Notes: generated by a model from the letters alone, not told the origin. Positions 16,689 through 25,800 are shown, counted from the first letter of the stretch. The stretch is DNA of 39,632 nt from Bacteroidota bacterium (GCA_016868585.1 VGGR01000013.1:1-39632), one strand, 5' to 3'. Translations and numbers: made by a program.

Positions 16689-19600
16689 ATGCGTGTGAAA
16701 TACAAAGAATTAACGGGTCTAAACCTACCTGCTATTGAACAGGAGGTTTTGAAGCAATGGTCTGAAAAACAGACTTTTGAGAAAAGCGTGTCCCTGCGTG
16801 AAGGGGCTCCATCCTTTGTTTTTTTTGAAGGTCCGCCCAGTGCCAATGGCATGCCCGGGATTCACCACGTTATTTCACGCACGCTAAAGGATTTGGTTTG
16901 CCGCTACAAAACCATGCAAGGTTTTCAGGTAAAACGAAAAGGGGGATGGGATACACATGGTTTGCCTATTGAGCTGGGGGTGGAAAAGGAATTAGGAATT
17001 ACCAAGGAAGACATTGGCGTAAAAATTTCTGTTGAGGACTACAATAAAAAGTGTAGGAAAGCTGTGCTTCGTTACAAAGGCAAGTGGGACGATATTACCC
17101 GTAAAATGGGTTTTTGGGTTGATTTGAATGATCCCTATATCACATTCAAGAATGAGTATATCGAAACCTTGTGGTGGTTGCTCAGTGAATTATACAAAAA
17201 GGGGCTTCTCTATGAAAGTGTCAGTATTCAACCATACTCCCCTGCTGCAGGAACAGGATTGAGTTCGCATGAACTCAATCAGCCTGGTTCGTATAAGGAT
17301 GTAAAAGATACCAGTTGTGTGGCCCTGTTTAACTTGTTGAATCAAGGACCTTCCACATTTTTATTTGATGCAGTAAGGTTGTTACCTTCTTCTGAAGTAT
17401 TCCTGATGGCCTGGACCACAACACTCTGGACGCTTCCCTCCAACCTTGGACTGACCATGGGCGCATCTATAGAGTATGCATTAGTTCAAACAATCAATCC
17501 CTACACGCAATTGCCCATCAATGTGGTATTGGCTACTGAATTGGTTGGAAAATATTTTAAGCCCGAAGGGGAGAATGGCAACTTTACTGCCATTGACGAA
17601 AAAACAAAAATATTCCCTTGGAAAATAATCACTCGTTTTCCGGGATCTCAATTGGAAGGAGCTTTGTACGAACAATTACTTCCCTTCGAGGCAAATACAA
17701 CTGCAGCAATTGAGTTGATTACTCCGGGCGCAAAACCCTTTCGTGTCTTGTTGGATTCTTTTGTAACAACCGAGGATGGAACCGGGATCGTACATACAGC
17801 CCCTGCTTTTGGAGCAGACGATTATAAGGTGGGTAAGAAGTATGAAATTGGAATGCTTACGCTGGTAGATCGTGAGGGAAAATTTGTGGAGGGAGTAGGA
17901 GAGTTCAGTGGACGCTATGTAAAGGATTACAAAAATCAAACTGATTATGTTGACGTAAACGTTGACATTGCTATAAAACTTAAAAAAGAAAATCGTGCAT
18001 TTCGTGTTGAGAAGTACCAACACAATTACCCACATTGCTGGCGCACGGATAAGCCTATTTTATATTATCCCCTGGATGCCTGGTTTATTAGTACCACAGC
18101 TGTTCGGGATAAAATGGTGGCCCTAAACAAGACCATCAACTGGAAGCCTAAATCCACTGGCGAAGGACGTTTTGGAAACTGGTTGGAACACATGGTGGAC
18201 TGGAATCTTAGCCGAAGCCGCTATTGGGGAACCCCATTGCCAATTTGGAGAACAGCGGATGGAGAAGAACAAATTTGTATTGGCACCATCGCTCAGCTCC
18301 GGGAGGAACTTATTAAAAGTGTAGAGGCTGGTTTAGTAAGCCGCGACTGTAAAAAAGGACAGGTCGATCTTGCTCAAAAAATAGAAAAGCTTTTATCGGA
18401 TTTACATAAACCATTTATTGATCAAATTATTTTAGTGAGTCCATCCGGAAAGCCAATGCACCGGGTTCCTGATCTGATCGATGTTTGGTTTGATTCAGGT
18501 GCAATGCCCTATGCACAATGGGGATTGCCCGATATTTCTTCTAATCAATTTGGTCCCTTAAGTCCGGAAAACTTCTTTCAATATCATGCACTCAATGGTA
18601 CCATAAGCGCACAAGCTTTTCCTGCCAGTTTTATTGCAGAAGGAGTAGACCAAACCCGTGGTTGGTTTTACACACTACATGCCATTGCCGGTTTGCTTTT
18701 TGATTCTGTTGCCTACCAAACTGTAATTAGTAATGGATTGGTATTGGATAAAAATGGAAACAAAATGAGTAAACGGTTGGGAAATGTAGTAGATCCCTTC
18801 CAGACCATTGAATCCTTTGGGGCCGATGCCACACGCTGGTATTTGATCACCAATGCATCACCTTGGGATAATTTAAAATTTGATCTCGAGGGAATCAAAG
18901 AAGTACAACGTAAATTCTTTGGCACACTATACAACACCTATCAGTTTTTTGCGCTTTATGCTAATGTGGATGGATTTTCTTACAAAGAGCCTTCTGTTCC
19001 GCTATCGCAAAGGCCTGAAATTGATCGCTGGATTCTCTCCTCCTTACACACCTTAATACAAAAGGTAACAGTCGCCATGGATGATTACGAACCCACACAG
19101 GCGGGCAGAATCATTGAGGATTTTGTGGACCAGCAATTGAGTAATTGGTACGTTCGTCTTTGTCGCAGACGTTTTTGGAAGGGCGAATACAGTGCGGATA
19201 AGATCAGTGCCTACCAAACACTTTATGAGTGCTTAGAAACGGTGGTTCGATTAATGGCCCCCATATCGCCCTTTTTCAGTGATGCGCTGTTCCTGCAGTT
19301 GAACGCTGTGACTAACCGTAATACTGCGGAGTCGGTTCATCATGTCAATTATCCAGTTGCAGACCATTCCTTTATTGACCAGTCTTTGGAAGAGCGAATG
19401 CAAATGGCGCAGGATGTTTCCTCGCTTGTTTTATCCTTACGTAAAAAAGTTAACATTAAGGTCAGACAACCCTTACAACGCATATTGGTCCCCGTTCTCA
19501 ATGCTTCGATGCAAGCACAACTTCAACGAATAGAGGACCTGATCAAGGCAGAAATAAATGTAAAGTCGATTGAGTATTTGAGCGCTGATAACACCTTTAT

Positions 19601-20126
19601 CAAAAAGAAAATCAAACCCAATTTTATTGCTTTGGGAAAAAAGTTGGGTCCTAAAATGAAAGCGGTCTCAGCGGCATTAAGCGATTTTTCACAGGATCAG
19701 ATAACATTGTTAGAAAAAGAAGGGCATATTAATTTGCAAGTCGAAGGTGAAGCCCTAGTATTGCAGCTTGCGGAAACCGAGATCAGTAGCGAGGATATTC
19801 CAGGTTGGACGGTGGCTGGAAAGGGGAAATTGAGCGTAGCGCTTGATATTACAGTAACACCGAAACTTGAAGCAGAAGGTCACGCAAGAGAGTTTGTAAA
19901 TCGTATTCAGAAAATCAGAAAAGATGCTGGATTTGAGCTTACAGACCGGGTACTTGTTAAGGTTCAGGCCTCTGCTGATTTAGCAAGTTCACTTGTGTCC
20001 TTTAAAACCTATATTTGCGACGAAATTCTTGCAGACACACTGGAATTTTCCAATGAAATGCCGGATACAACCACCATAGAAATCAACGAAGAAACCCTTC
20101 AGGTACAAGTAACCAAAAAAGGCTAA
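16689..20126 (+). CDS. ileS: Isoleucine--tRNA ligase
   Basis: The enzyme charges tRNA-Ile and edits valine. The 1145-residue protein shows the class I HIGH equivalent in PPSANGMPGIHHV, the CP1 editing domain with AWTTTLWTLPSN and GTGIVHTAPAFGADDY, the ILE-type HCWRTDKPILYYP, and NKMSKRLGN (KMSKS loop). The C-terminus reads VTPKLEAEGHAREFVNRIQKIRK, with no terminal zinc finger, which fits the eukaryote-like type 2 IleRS branch. I chose ATG 16689 over the in-frame GTG at 16668, because the seven extra residues do not resemble the family start. The dksA-like gene starts 4 nt downstream. Confidence 0.95.
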   Translation: MRVKYKELTGLNLPAIEQEVLKQWSEKQTFEKSVSLREGAPSFVFFEGPPSANGMPGIHHVISRTLKDLVCRYKTMQGFQVKRKGGWDTHGLPIELGVEKELGITKEDIGVKISVEDYNKKCRKAVLRYKGKWDDITRKMGFWVDLNDPYITFKNEYIETLWWLLSELYKKGLLYESVSIQPYSPAAGTGLSSHELNQPGSYKDVKDTSCVALFNLLNQGPSTFLFDAVRLLPSSEVFLMAWTTTLWTLPSNLGLTMGASIEYALVQTINPYTQLPINVVLATELVGKYFKPEGENGNFTAIDEKTKIFPWKIITRFPGSQLEGALYEQLLPFEANTTAAIELITPGAKPFRVLLDSFVTTEDGTGIVHTAPAFGADDYKVGKKYEIGMLTLVDREGKFVEGVGEFSGRYVKDYKNQTDYVDVNVDIAIKLKKENRAFRVEKYQHNYPHCWRTDKPILYYPLDAWFISTTAVRDKMVALNKTINWKPKSTGEGRFGNWLEHMVDWNLSRSRYWGTPLPIWRTADGEEQICIGTIAQLREELIKSVEAGLVSRDCKKGQVDLAQKIEKLLSDLHKPFIDQIILVSPSGKPMHRVPDLIDVWFDSGAMPYAQWGLPDISSNQFGPLSPENFFQYHALNGTISAQAFPASFIAEGVDQTRGWFYTLHAIAGLLFDSVAYQTVISNGLVLDKNGNKMSKRLGNVVDPFQTIESFGADATRWYLITNASPWDNLKFDLEGIKEVQRKFFGTLYNTYQFFALYANVDGFSYKEPSVPLSQRPEIDRWILSSLHTLIQKVTVAMDDYEPTQAGRIIEDFVDQQLSNWYVRLCRRRFWKGEYSADKISAYQTLYECLETVVRLMAPISPFFSDALFLQLNAVTNRNTAESVHHVNYPVADHSFIDQSLEERMQMAQDVSSLVLSLRKKVNIKVRQPLQRILVPVLNASMQAQLQRIEDLIKAEINVKSIEYLSADNTFIKKKIKPNFIALGKKLGPKMKAVSAALSDFSQDQITLLEKEGHINLQVEGEALVLQLAETEISSEDIPGWTVAGKGKLSVALDITVTPKLEAEGHAREFVNRIQKIRKDAGFELTDRVLVKVQASADLASSLVSFKTYICDEILADTLEFSNEMPDTTTIEINEETLQVQVTKKG

Positions 20127-20129
20127 GTC

Positions 20130-21062
20130 ATGGCAGTTAAGAAAAAATCTACTCCGAAGAAAAAAACAAAGACCGCAGCTTCTAAAAAGCCCGTTGCTAA
20201 AAAAGCACCTGCAAAGGCCGCTCAGCCAGCAGCCAAGAAACCTGCCCCCAAGAAAACAGCACCTGTAAAAGCTGCTGCAAAAAAAATAGCACCTGCAAAG
20301 CCCGCTGCCAACAAATCTGCTCCTCAAAAAGCAGCACCGGCAAAACATGCCCCTAAAAAGGCAGCGACGGTTGTTGCTAAAAAACCAACTTCAACCAAAA
20401 CGGCCCCGGTAAAAGCTGCTATTGTTGGAAAAGTGACCCCAAAGCCAGCCACAGCTTCTGCTGCAAAGCCTGTGCCTATGCCACTTCGACTACCTATGCC
20501 CAAAAAAGGGAACCCGCTTTCTTTTGTATCCATAAAAGCTAAAGTAAAGTCCGTAACTAAAAAGGAACCGCCCAAACCAACCAAGGTGGTTATTCCTAAG
20601 ACTACTACAAAATCCGCCGTCAAATATGAACCGGATTTTACCAAATCTATATTGGATGCCAATAAAGTCGAGGCTGCCCAAGCTGGACCATCACAACGAT
20701 ATTCAGATGCTGATTTGAATGAGTTCAGAGAAATTATAGTACGAAAATTAGATGCGGCTAAAAAAGAATTGAACTACCTGCAAGGGTTAATAACCCGTAG
20801 GGACGAGGGGGGGGGTGATATGGACGATGCCCGTTATATGACCATGGAAGATGGTAGCGTTAGTATGGAAAGGGAGCAGTTGAGCCAAATGGCCAGCCGC
20901 CAAATTACCTTTATTGACCATTTGGAAAAAGCACTGATGCGTATAGAAAACAAAACCTATGGCATTTGCCGTGTTACAGGTAAGTTAGTAGATAAGGATC
21001 GTCTTCGTGCGGTACCCCATGCTACCTTAAGCATTGAGGCGAAGCAGATGATAAACAAGTAG
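20130..21062 (+). CDS. DksA/TraR-type regulator with long Lys/Ala/Pro-rich tail
   Basis: The 310-residue protein has two parts. Residues 1 to about 165 are a low-complexity basic tail of KKPAAKK/KAAPAK-like units, as in histone H1-like bacterial proteins. Residues about 190-310 match the DksA/TraR family: the coiled-coil FREIIVRKLDAAKKELNYL, the tip around 222-235, a second helix FIDHLEKALMRIE, and YGICRVTGKLVDKDRLRAVPHAT. Only one cysteine (C280) remains, so the four-Cys zinc finger is lost. DksA-type proteins bind the RNA polymerase secondary channel; the tail may bind DNA or RNA (inference). A G9 tract at 20807-20815 encodes the tip. It follows ileS by 3 nt. Confidence 0.85.
   Translation: MAVKKKSTPKKKTKTAASKKPVAKKAPAKAAQPAAKKPAPKKTAPVKAAAKKIAPAKPAANKSAPQKAAPAKHAPKKAATVVAKKPTSTKTAPVKAAIVGKVTPKPATASAAKPVPMPLRLPMPKKGNPLSFVSIKAKVKSVTKKEPPKPTKVVIPKTTTKSAVKYEPDFTKSILDANKVEAAQAGPSQRYSDADLNEFREIIVRKLDAAKKELNYLQGLITRRDEGGGDMDDARYMTMEDGSVSMEREQLSQMASRQITFIDHLEKALMRIENKTYGICRVTGKLVDKDRLRAVPHATLSIEAKQMINK
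20807..20815 (+). other. G9 homopolymer inside the dksA-like coding region
   Basis: Nine consecutive G residues encode the end of Glu226 and Gly227-229 at the predicted coiled-coil tip. It is the longest G run I noticed in the window. A one-base slip would truncate the protein before the C-terminal domain. Confidence 0.9.
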
Positions 21063-21070
21063 ATAAAGGA

Positions 21071-21078
21071 TAGTTTTG
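21071..21078 (+). promoter_or_regulatory. -7 element of the PhoD-like phosphatase gene
   Basis: TAGTTTTG is a perfect TAnnTTTG, 14 nt before the ATG and 9 nt after the dksA-like stop codon. No good -33 is seen. Confidence 0.45.
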
Positions 21079-21092
21079 CCAAAACATATCTC

Positions 21093-22439
21093 ATGATACG
21101 CTTTTCTCTCATTTTATCATTGCTTGTTTCTCTTGTTCCTACCGTTGGCTTTTCTCAGATCGTTTCCGGCCCCATGTTAGGGATCATTGAATTAAGAGAT
21201 GCAAAAATTTGGGTTGAACTATCCCCATCCATTTCAAAAGCGGCCATTAGTATTAATAAAAAAGGCGAAACTTCTTCGCGTACCATTAGTTACAAAGGCG
21301 AGTTGGGCAACGATTTTAATCCAATCACTTTTACCGTAGGAGGATTAGAGCCCAATACAACGTATGAGTATGTGATCCTGGCCAATGATAAACCCACCAA
21401 AGCAAGCGGGGTATTCACTACAAAAAAATTATGGCAATGGCGCGAACCCGTTCCTGATTTTAGCTTTCTGACCGGTTCTTGTTCCTACTTCAATGAAACT
21501 GCTTACGACAGACCTGGAGTTCCTCATGGAAAGGATCCTTCCATATTTGAACCCATGGCCAAGGAAAAGGCCGCATTTATGGTGTGGTTAGGCGATGCCT
21601 GGTATACACGTGAAGTAGACTATTATAGTGAGTGGGGACTTTGGTATCGTGCCAGCAGGGATCGTTCTACTCCTTTTCTTCAGCCCTTTCTTAAATCAAT
21701 GACGCATGTAGGAATTTGGGACGACCACGATTTTGGTCCCAATAATTCAGGTGCAGCTTATCATCTTAAAGAGGTCAGTCGAAAAGTGTTTACCAGTTAT
21801 TTTCCCAATGCATCTGCTGGTGAAAATGGGCAGGGGATCTATACCAAACTAACCTGGGCTGATGCAGATTTTTTTATGCTCGATGATCGTTGGTGGAGAA
21901 GTGCCGATGACGCATTGGATTCTGTACAAGGAAAACCTAATCCTGAAAAGACCATGATCGGACGCCAGCAACTCCAATGGTTGAAAGGGGCTTTGTTGTT
22001 AAGTAATGCAACGTTTAAAATTGTAACTGTGGGGAGTCAGGTACTCAACCCGATTTCTCCGTTTGATCGTTGGGGGCGCTTTCCGGCCGAGTACCAGGAG
22101 TTTCTTCAGTTCTTAGCAGCAAACCCTATTAATGGAGTAATTTTTTTAACGGGCGATCGTCATCATAGTGAAATTATCAAAGTGGAACGTCCTGGACTTT
22201 ACCCCTTGTATGATATTACGGTTTCTCCATTGACCTCTGGTACGCATTCGTTTGGGAAGGAAGAAAAAAATAATCCAAACCGTATTGTGGGGGTTGACCA
22301 AAAACAGAATTACGGGCGTATTTCCATAAGTGGTCCTCGGGGTCATCGAAAATTAACGGCTGATTTTGTGGGAATCAATGGAGAAAATATCGCCAGCTGG
22401 TCAGTGATGGAAACTGATCTTAAGATATCCGGCAAATAA
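21093..22439 (+). CDS. PhoD-like alkaline phosphatase / phosphodiesterase family protein
   Basis: The 448-residue secreted protein has a signal peptide (about 1-22, ending GFSQ) and an N-terminal Fn3-like beta domain (GLEPNTTYEYVI at about 90). A metallophosphatase domain follows with SFLTGSCSYFN, WLGDAWYTREVDY (metal-binding Asp), GIWDDHDFGPNNSG and FLTGDRHHSEI. This is the PhoD arrangement, which uses Fe(III)/Ca(II) and hydrolyses phosphate mono- or diesters in the periplasm. The substrate is unknown. The stop lies 8 nt from the convergent GNAT gene. Confidence 0.88.
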   Translation: MIRFSLILSLLVSLVPTVGFSQIVSGPMLGIIELRDAKIWVELSPSISKAAISINKKGETSSRTISYKGELGNDFNPITFTVGGLEPNTTYEYVILANDKPTKASGVFTTKKLWQWREPVPDFSFLTGSCSYFNETAYDRPGVPHGKDPSIFEPMAKEKAAFMVWLGDAWYTREVDYYSEWGLWYRASRDRSTPFLQPFLKSMTHVGIWDDHDFGPNNSGAAYHLKEVSRKVFTSYFPNASAGENGQGIYTKLTWADADFFMLDDRWWRSADDALDSVQGKPNPEKTMIGRQQLQWLKGALLLSNATFKIVTVGSQVLNPISPFDRWGRFPAEYQEFLQFLAANPINGVIFLTGDRHHSEIIKVERPGLYPLYDITVSPLTSGTHSFGKEEKNNPNRIVGVDQKQNYGRISISGPRGHRKLTADFVGINGENIASWSVMETDLKISGK

Positions 22440-22447
22440 TTAATCGG

Positions 22448-22876
22448 CTACAATTTTTTCTCCATTATCACATGTGGAATGGTTACTTCAGTAAATTCCT
22501 GACTGGTAACTTGGTAACCCATTTTTTCATAGAAGCCTACTGAGTTTTTACGGGCATGCATATTCAGCGTTTTGTATCCCCGTTCTCTGGCCAGGTTTTC
22601 TGCAAAATGCATCATGGCCCGCCCGATCCCTTTTCCTTGTTTTTCGTTGAAAACAGCCATTTGGCGAAGTCGAAGGGTAGCCGGATTTTCCTCTATCAGC
22701 ATGCAGCAACCTAGTATATCCCCATCTTCAAAGGCCCCAATTAAAATATCATGACTTTCCTTTTCCAGCTCAATGGGATCAAATTCAAGTCCCAGGGGTT
22801 TTCGTAAAACCAAGTTCCGCAGGTTCAGCATTTGCTGATACTCGGGGCTTCCGTGTTCAATTAGCTGAAGTGCCAT
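22448..22876 (-). CDS. GNAT-family N-acetyltransferase
   Basis: The 142-residue protein carries the GNAT fold: LRLRQMAVFNEKQGKGIGRAMM contains the acetyl-CoA-binding R/Q-x-x-G-x-G/A loop, followed by NMHARKNSVGFYEKMGYQV. It resembles the ElaA/small GNAT group; the substrate cannot be deduced. ATG 22876 is preferred to an upstream TTG at 22885. A shortened TATTTTG motif stands 6 nt before the ATG. Confidence 0.88.
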   Translation of the reverse strand: MALQLIEHGSPEYQQMLNLRNLVLRKPLGLEFDPIELEKESHDILIGAFEDGDILGCCMLIEENPATLRLRQMAVFNEKQGKGIGRAMMHFAENLARERGYKTLNMHARKNSVGFYEKMGYQVTSQEFTEVTIPHVIMEKKL

Positions 22877-23032
22877 ATTATTCAAAATACAACAATTTTA
22901 GTAGCTTTTTCTCCCCTCATTGTTTCGCGTTGCTCAAAATAAAGGCCAATGACCGCTGAAACCCTCGTAACCAATTGTTTAACTTTTATAGATAAATAAT
23001 TCTTAATAAGGATGGTTTTTGAGCAAATAGTA

Positions 23033-23040
23033 TATTTTTG
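23033..23040 (+). promoter_or_regulatory. -7 element of acpP
   Basis: TATTTTTG, a perfect match, lies 26 nt before the acpP ATG. The leader is A/C-rich with no Shine-Dalgarno. TTTG at 23018-23021 is only 11 bp upstream, too close for a canonical -33. The rest of the 190-bp gap back to the GNAT start holds nothing else I can recognise. Confidence 0.5.
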
Positions 23041-23066
23041 CAACCTGTAAACCAAACCAAAAAAAC

Positions 23067-23303
23067 ATGTCAGACATTGCATCAAGAGTAAAAAAGATCA
23101 TCGTTGACAAACTGGGTGTTGAAGAAGCTGAGGTAACCAATGAAGCTTCTTTCACTAATGATCTTGGAGCCGATTCATTGGACACCGTCGAGTTGATCAT
23201 GGAGTTTGAAAAAGAATTCAACATCTCCATCCCTGATGAGCAAGCTGAGGCCATTACAACCGTTGGTCAGGCCATCACTTATCTCGAGGAGTACGCCAAG
23301 TAA
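23067..23303 (+). CDS. acpP: Acyl carrier protein
   Basis: The 78-residue acidic carrier has the phosphopantetheine site DSL with Ser37 in [16 protein letters not shown], and the usual four-helix arrangement. It carries growing acyl chains for fatty acid and lipid A synthesis, so it serves FabF next door and LpxA further upstream in the window. A terminator-like hairpin separates it from fabF. Confidence 0.98.
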   Translation: MSDIASRVKKIIVDKLGVEEAEVTNEASFTNDLGADSLDTVELIMEFEKEFNISIPDEQAEAITTVGQAITYLEEYAK

Positions 23304-23346
23304 TCTTTCTACACTTTTTCTTTTTCCTGACCAGGAAATAAATTGC

Positions 23347-23392
23347 ACCGCCTTCTTTTCTACACAATGGCATTAAGGAAGGCGGTTTTTTT
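23347..23392 (+). terminator. Hairpin terminator/attenuator between acpP and fabF
   Basis: The arms ACCGCCTTC (23347-23355) and GAAGGCGGT (23378-23386) pair over 9 bp with a 22-nt loop and are followed by a run of seven Ts. It lies 43 nt after the acpP stop and 25 nt before the fabF ATG, so most acpP transcripts may end here. Confidence 0.75.
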
Positions 23393-23405
23393 AATAAAAC
23401 TCGTT

Positions 23406-23413
23406 TAACTTTC
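23406..23413 (+). promoter_or_regulatory. Possible -7 element of fabF (one mismatch)
   Basis: TAACTTTC followed by CACT and the ATG is almost identical to the iscU start region (TAACTTTG, CACT, ATG). This suggests that fabF can be transcribed separately just downstream of the hairpin. Confidence 0.35.
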
Positions 23414-23417
23414 CACT

Positions 23418-24671
23418 ATGCAATTGAAGCGCGTTGTAGTAACTGGAATGGGAGCTATCACCCCCATTGGTAACACTCTTCAAGAATACTGGATGGGTTT
23501 GCAAAACGGAGTATCCGGTGCCGGACCTATTACACAATTTGATGCTTCCAAATTCAGAACGCGTTTTGTTTGTGAGATCAAAGGGTTTGATCCAACACAG
23601 TATCTGGATAAAAAAGAGGCTCGCAAATTGGATCGTTTTGCGCAACTGGCCCTTGCTGTAAGTGATCAGGCGATGCAAGACGCAGGGTTAAATAAGGAAA
23701 ATGTTAACCCGGATCGAGTAGGGGTGGTGTTTGCAAGTGGAATCGGAGGATTGACAACTTTCCAACACGAGGTTACTGATTTTGCAAAAGGAGACGGAAC
23801 ACCTCGTTTTAATCCGTTCTTCATTCCAAAAATGATCCTTGATATTGCAGCCGGTCAGATTAGTATGCGTCACAATTTGAGGGGTCCCAATTTTGCTGTG
23901 GTGAGTGCCTGTGCCAGCAGTACCAATGCTATCATGGATGCCTTTAATCTTATTCGGCTTGGCAAAGCAGATATTATTTTAACCGGAGGAAGCGAGTCCG
24001 TAATCAGTGAAGCGGGAGTAGGAGGATTCAATGCAATGAAAGCCATGAGTGAGCGCAACGACGACCCTGCCACGGCCAGTCGCCCGTACGATAAGGATCG
24101 TGATGGGTTTGTTATGGGAGAAGCAGCCGGCATGTTAGTATTGGAATCCTTGGATCACGCTATTGCCAGAGGAGCAAAAATCTATGCAGAGGTTGCTGGT
24201 TGTGGAGCTACCGCTGATGCTTATCATATTACAGCTCCACATCCGGAGGGATTGGGCGCTAAAAATGTAATGTTATCCGCATTGGACGATGCCGGAATGC
24301 GCGCTGATGAAATTGACTATATCAATACGCATGGTACTTCCACTCCCATTGGAGATGGCGCCGAAGTAAAAGCCATCACCCAGGTATTTGGAGAGCATGC
24401 TTACTTACTAAACATCAGTGCCACCAAGTCCATGACCGGGCATTGTTTAGGAGCAGCAGGGGTGATTGAATCCATAGCCAGCATCATGGCGGTGGTGCAC
24501 GATATCATTCCACCCACAATCAATCACTTTACAGACGACCCGGAGATCGATCCCAAATTAAACTTCACATTCAATAAGGCTCAACAAAGAACCGTGCGTG
24601 CTGCGTTAAGTAACACCTTTGGTTTTGGCGGGCACAATGCTTGTATGATTGCCAAGAAATATCAACCCTAG
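23418..24671 (+). CDS. fabF: 3-oxoacyl-ACP synthase II (KAS II)
   Basis: The condensing enzyme extends acyl-ACP with malonyl-ACP. The 417-residue protein shows the nucleophile in SACASSTNAI, the GGSESVISEAGVGGFNAMKAMS segment, and the two catalytic histidines in NTHGTSTPIGD and SMTGHCLGAAG, ending NTFGFGGHNAC. Length and order are normal for FabF. Its stop codon TAG shares a base with the proposed GTG start of rnc. Confidence 0.97.
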   Translation: MQLKRVVVTGMGAITPIGNTLQEYWMGLQNGVSGAGPITQFDASKFRTRFVCEIKGFDPTQYLDKKEARKLDRFAQLALAVSDQAMQDAGLNKENVNPDRVGVVFASGIGGLTTFQHEVTDFAKGDGTPRFNPFFIPKMILDIAAGQISMRHNLRGPNFAVVSACASSTNAIMDAFNLIRLGKADIILTGGSESVISEAGVGGFNAMKAMSERNDDPATASRPYDKDRDGFVMGEAAGMLVLESLDHAIARGAKIYAEVAGCGATADAYHITAPHPEGLGAKNVMLSALDDAGMRADEIDYINTHGTSTPIGDGAEVKAITQVFGEHAYLLNISATKSMTGHCLGAAGVIESIASIMAVVHDIIPPTINHFTDDPEIDPKLNFTFNKAQQRTVRAALSNTFGFGGHNACMIAKKYQP

Positions 24672-25414
24672 TGCTTGTACGTTTGTTTACATTCTTGTTC
24701 AGATTCCGAAAGAAAAATTCTTTTATCAGAGAGCTGTCCCATTTACTCGGGTACCACCCGCATTCTCTGGAGTTGTATGAAACAGCATTGACCCATCGGT
24801 CTCAGGGGGAAAATACGGATCAAAACAACGAAAGGCTGGAGTATCTTGGGGATGCCATACTCAGTGCATTGGTTGCGGATTATCTTTTTAAGCGATATCC
24901 GTACAAAGGGGAAGGATATCTTACTGAAATGCGAAGTAAAATGGTGAATCGCCAACAACTCAATCATATTGCCTTACGAATGGGATTGAAAAAAATTATT
25001 CGTTTCAACAGAGCTGATTCCTCCCTTAGAACCAGTCATATTTTTGGAAATACGCTTGAGGCATTGATTGGCGCTGTTTATCTGGATATTGGCTATAAAC
25101 AAACAGAAAGCTGGGTGATGAAAAACATCATCCTGCCACATATGTTCGTTGACCAGCTGGAGAGTAAGGAATATAATTTCAAAAACAAGTTGTATGGCTG
25201 GGCAAGCCGAAACGGAAGCACACTGGAGTTTGAAACCATCGATGAAAAACTGGAAGGCAGCAGACGCTTATTTACAGTGGCAGCACTCTTAGATGGGCAA
25301 CCCCTTGCAGAAGGAAAGGCATTCAATAAAAAAGATGCTTCACAATTGGCTGCACAGGCAGCCGTTGAAAAACTGGGATTATCAGGAACGGGTACCGATC
25401 AACGAATTTCCTGA
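24671..25414 (+). CDS. rnc: Ribonuclease III
   Basis: RNase III cleaves double-stranded RNA in rRNA maturation. The 247-residue protein has the signature NERLEYLGDAILS with the catalytic acidic residues, a second acidic site near GNTLEALIGAVYLD, and a C-terminal dsRBD (FKNKLYGWASRNG..., ending DASQLAAQAAVEKLG). The start is uncertain: GTG at 24671, overlapping the fabF stop by one base, gives MLVRLFTF; TTG 24683 is an alternative. The 3' end overlaps the convergent methylmalonyl-CoA epimerase gene by 16 nt. Confidence 0.93.
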   Translation: MLVRLFTFLFRFRKKNSFIRELSHLLGYHPHSLELYETALTHRSQGENTDQNNERLEYLGDAILSALVADYLFKRYPYKGEGYLTEMRSKMVNRQQLNHIALRMGLKKIIRFNRADSSLRTSHIFGNTLEALIGAVYLDIGYKQTESWVMKNIILPHMFVDQLESKEYNFKNKLYGWASRNGSTLEFETIDEKLEGSRRLFTVAALLDGQPLAEGKAFNKKDASQLAAQAAVEKLGLSGTGTDQRIS

Positions 25415-25800
25415 CAAAGTTCAATCAACACCCCATTGGTAGTTTTAGGGTGAACAAAACAAACCCATTTGTTATCCGCCCCTTTTTTTGGTTTTTCGCT
25501 CAACAGCACAAATCCGGCTTCTTTTAAACGGCTCATTTCGGCCTCAATATTGGTTACTTCATAGGCCGTATGATGCAGGCCTTCGCCTCTTTTTTCAATG
25601 AATTTGGCTATGACCCCTAAAGGATCAGCACTTTCTAACAACTCTATTTTGGATTCGGCCACCCTAAAAAACGCAGTATTAACCTGTTCGCTTTCCACTT
25701 TTTCCGTTTTGTAGCATGGAGTCTGCAAAAGCTGTTCATACCGGGGAATGGCTTCCTCCAGAGACTTTACCGCTATGCCAATATGCTCTATTTTGTTCAT
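25399..25800 (-). CDS. mce: Methylmalonyl-CoA epimerase
   Basis: The 133-residue vicinal oxygen chelate protein interconverts (R)- and (S)-methylmalonyl-CoA. It has the metal ligand histidine in KIEHIGIAVKSLEEA, SKIELLES, the second histidine in GEGLHHTAYEV and the final glutamate in GVLIELCQ. ATG 25800 is chosen because the 25 upstream residues of the longer frame do not match the family. It belongs with propionyl-CoA/succinate metabolism; a separate B12-binding mutase-type subunit is encoded at 36861-37265, but not in the same operon. Confidence 0.93.
   Translation of the reverse strand: MNKIEHIGIAVKSLEEAIPRYEQLLQTPCYKTEKVESEQVNTAFFRVAESKIELLESADPLGVIAKFIEKRGEGLHHTAYEVTNIEAEMSRLKEAGFVLLSEKPKKGADNKWVCFVHPKTTNGVLIELCQEIR

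Noticed and set aside
19989-20662. Minus-strand frames rich in Cys/Phe/Gly opposite the dksA-like tail
   Set aside because: They mirror the Lys/Ala codons of the tail and have no promoter or recognisable domain.
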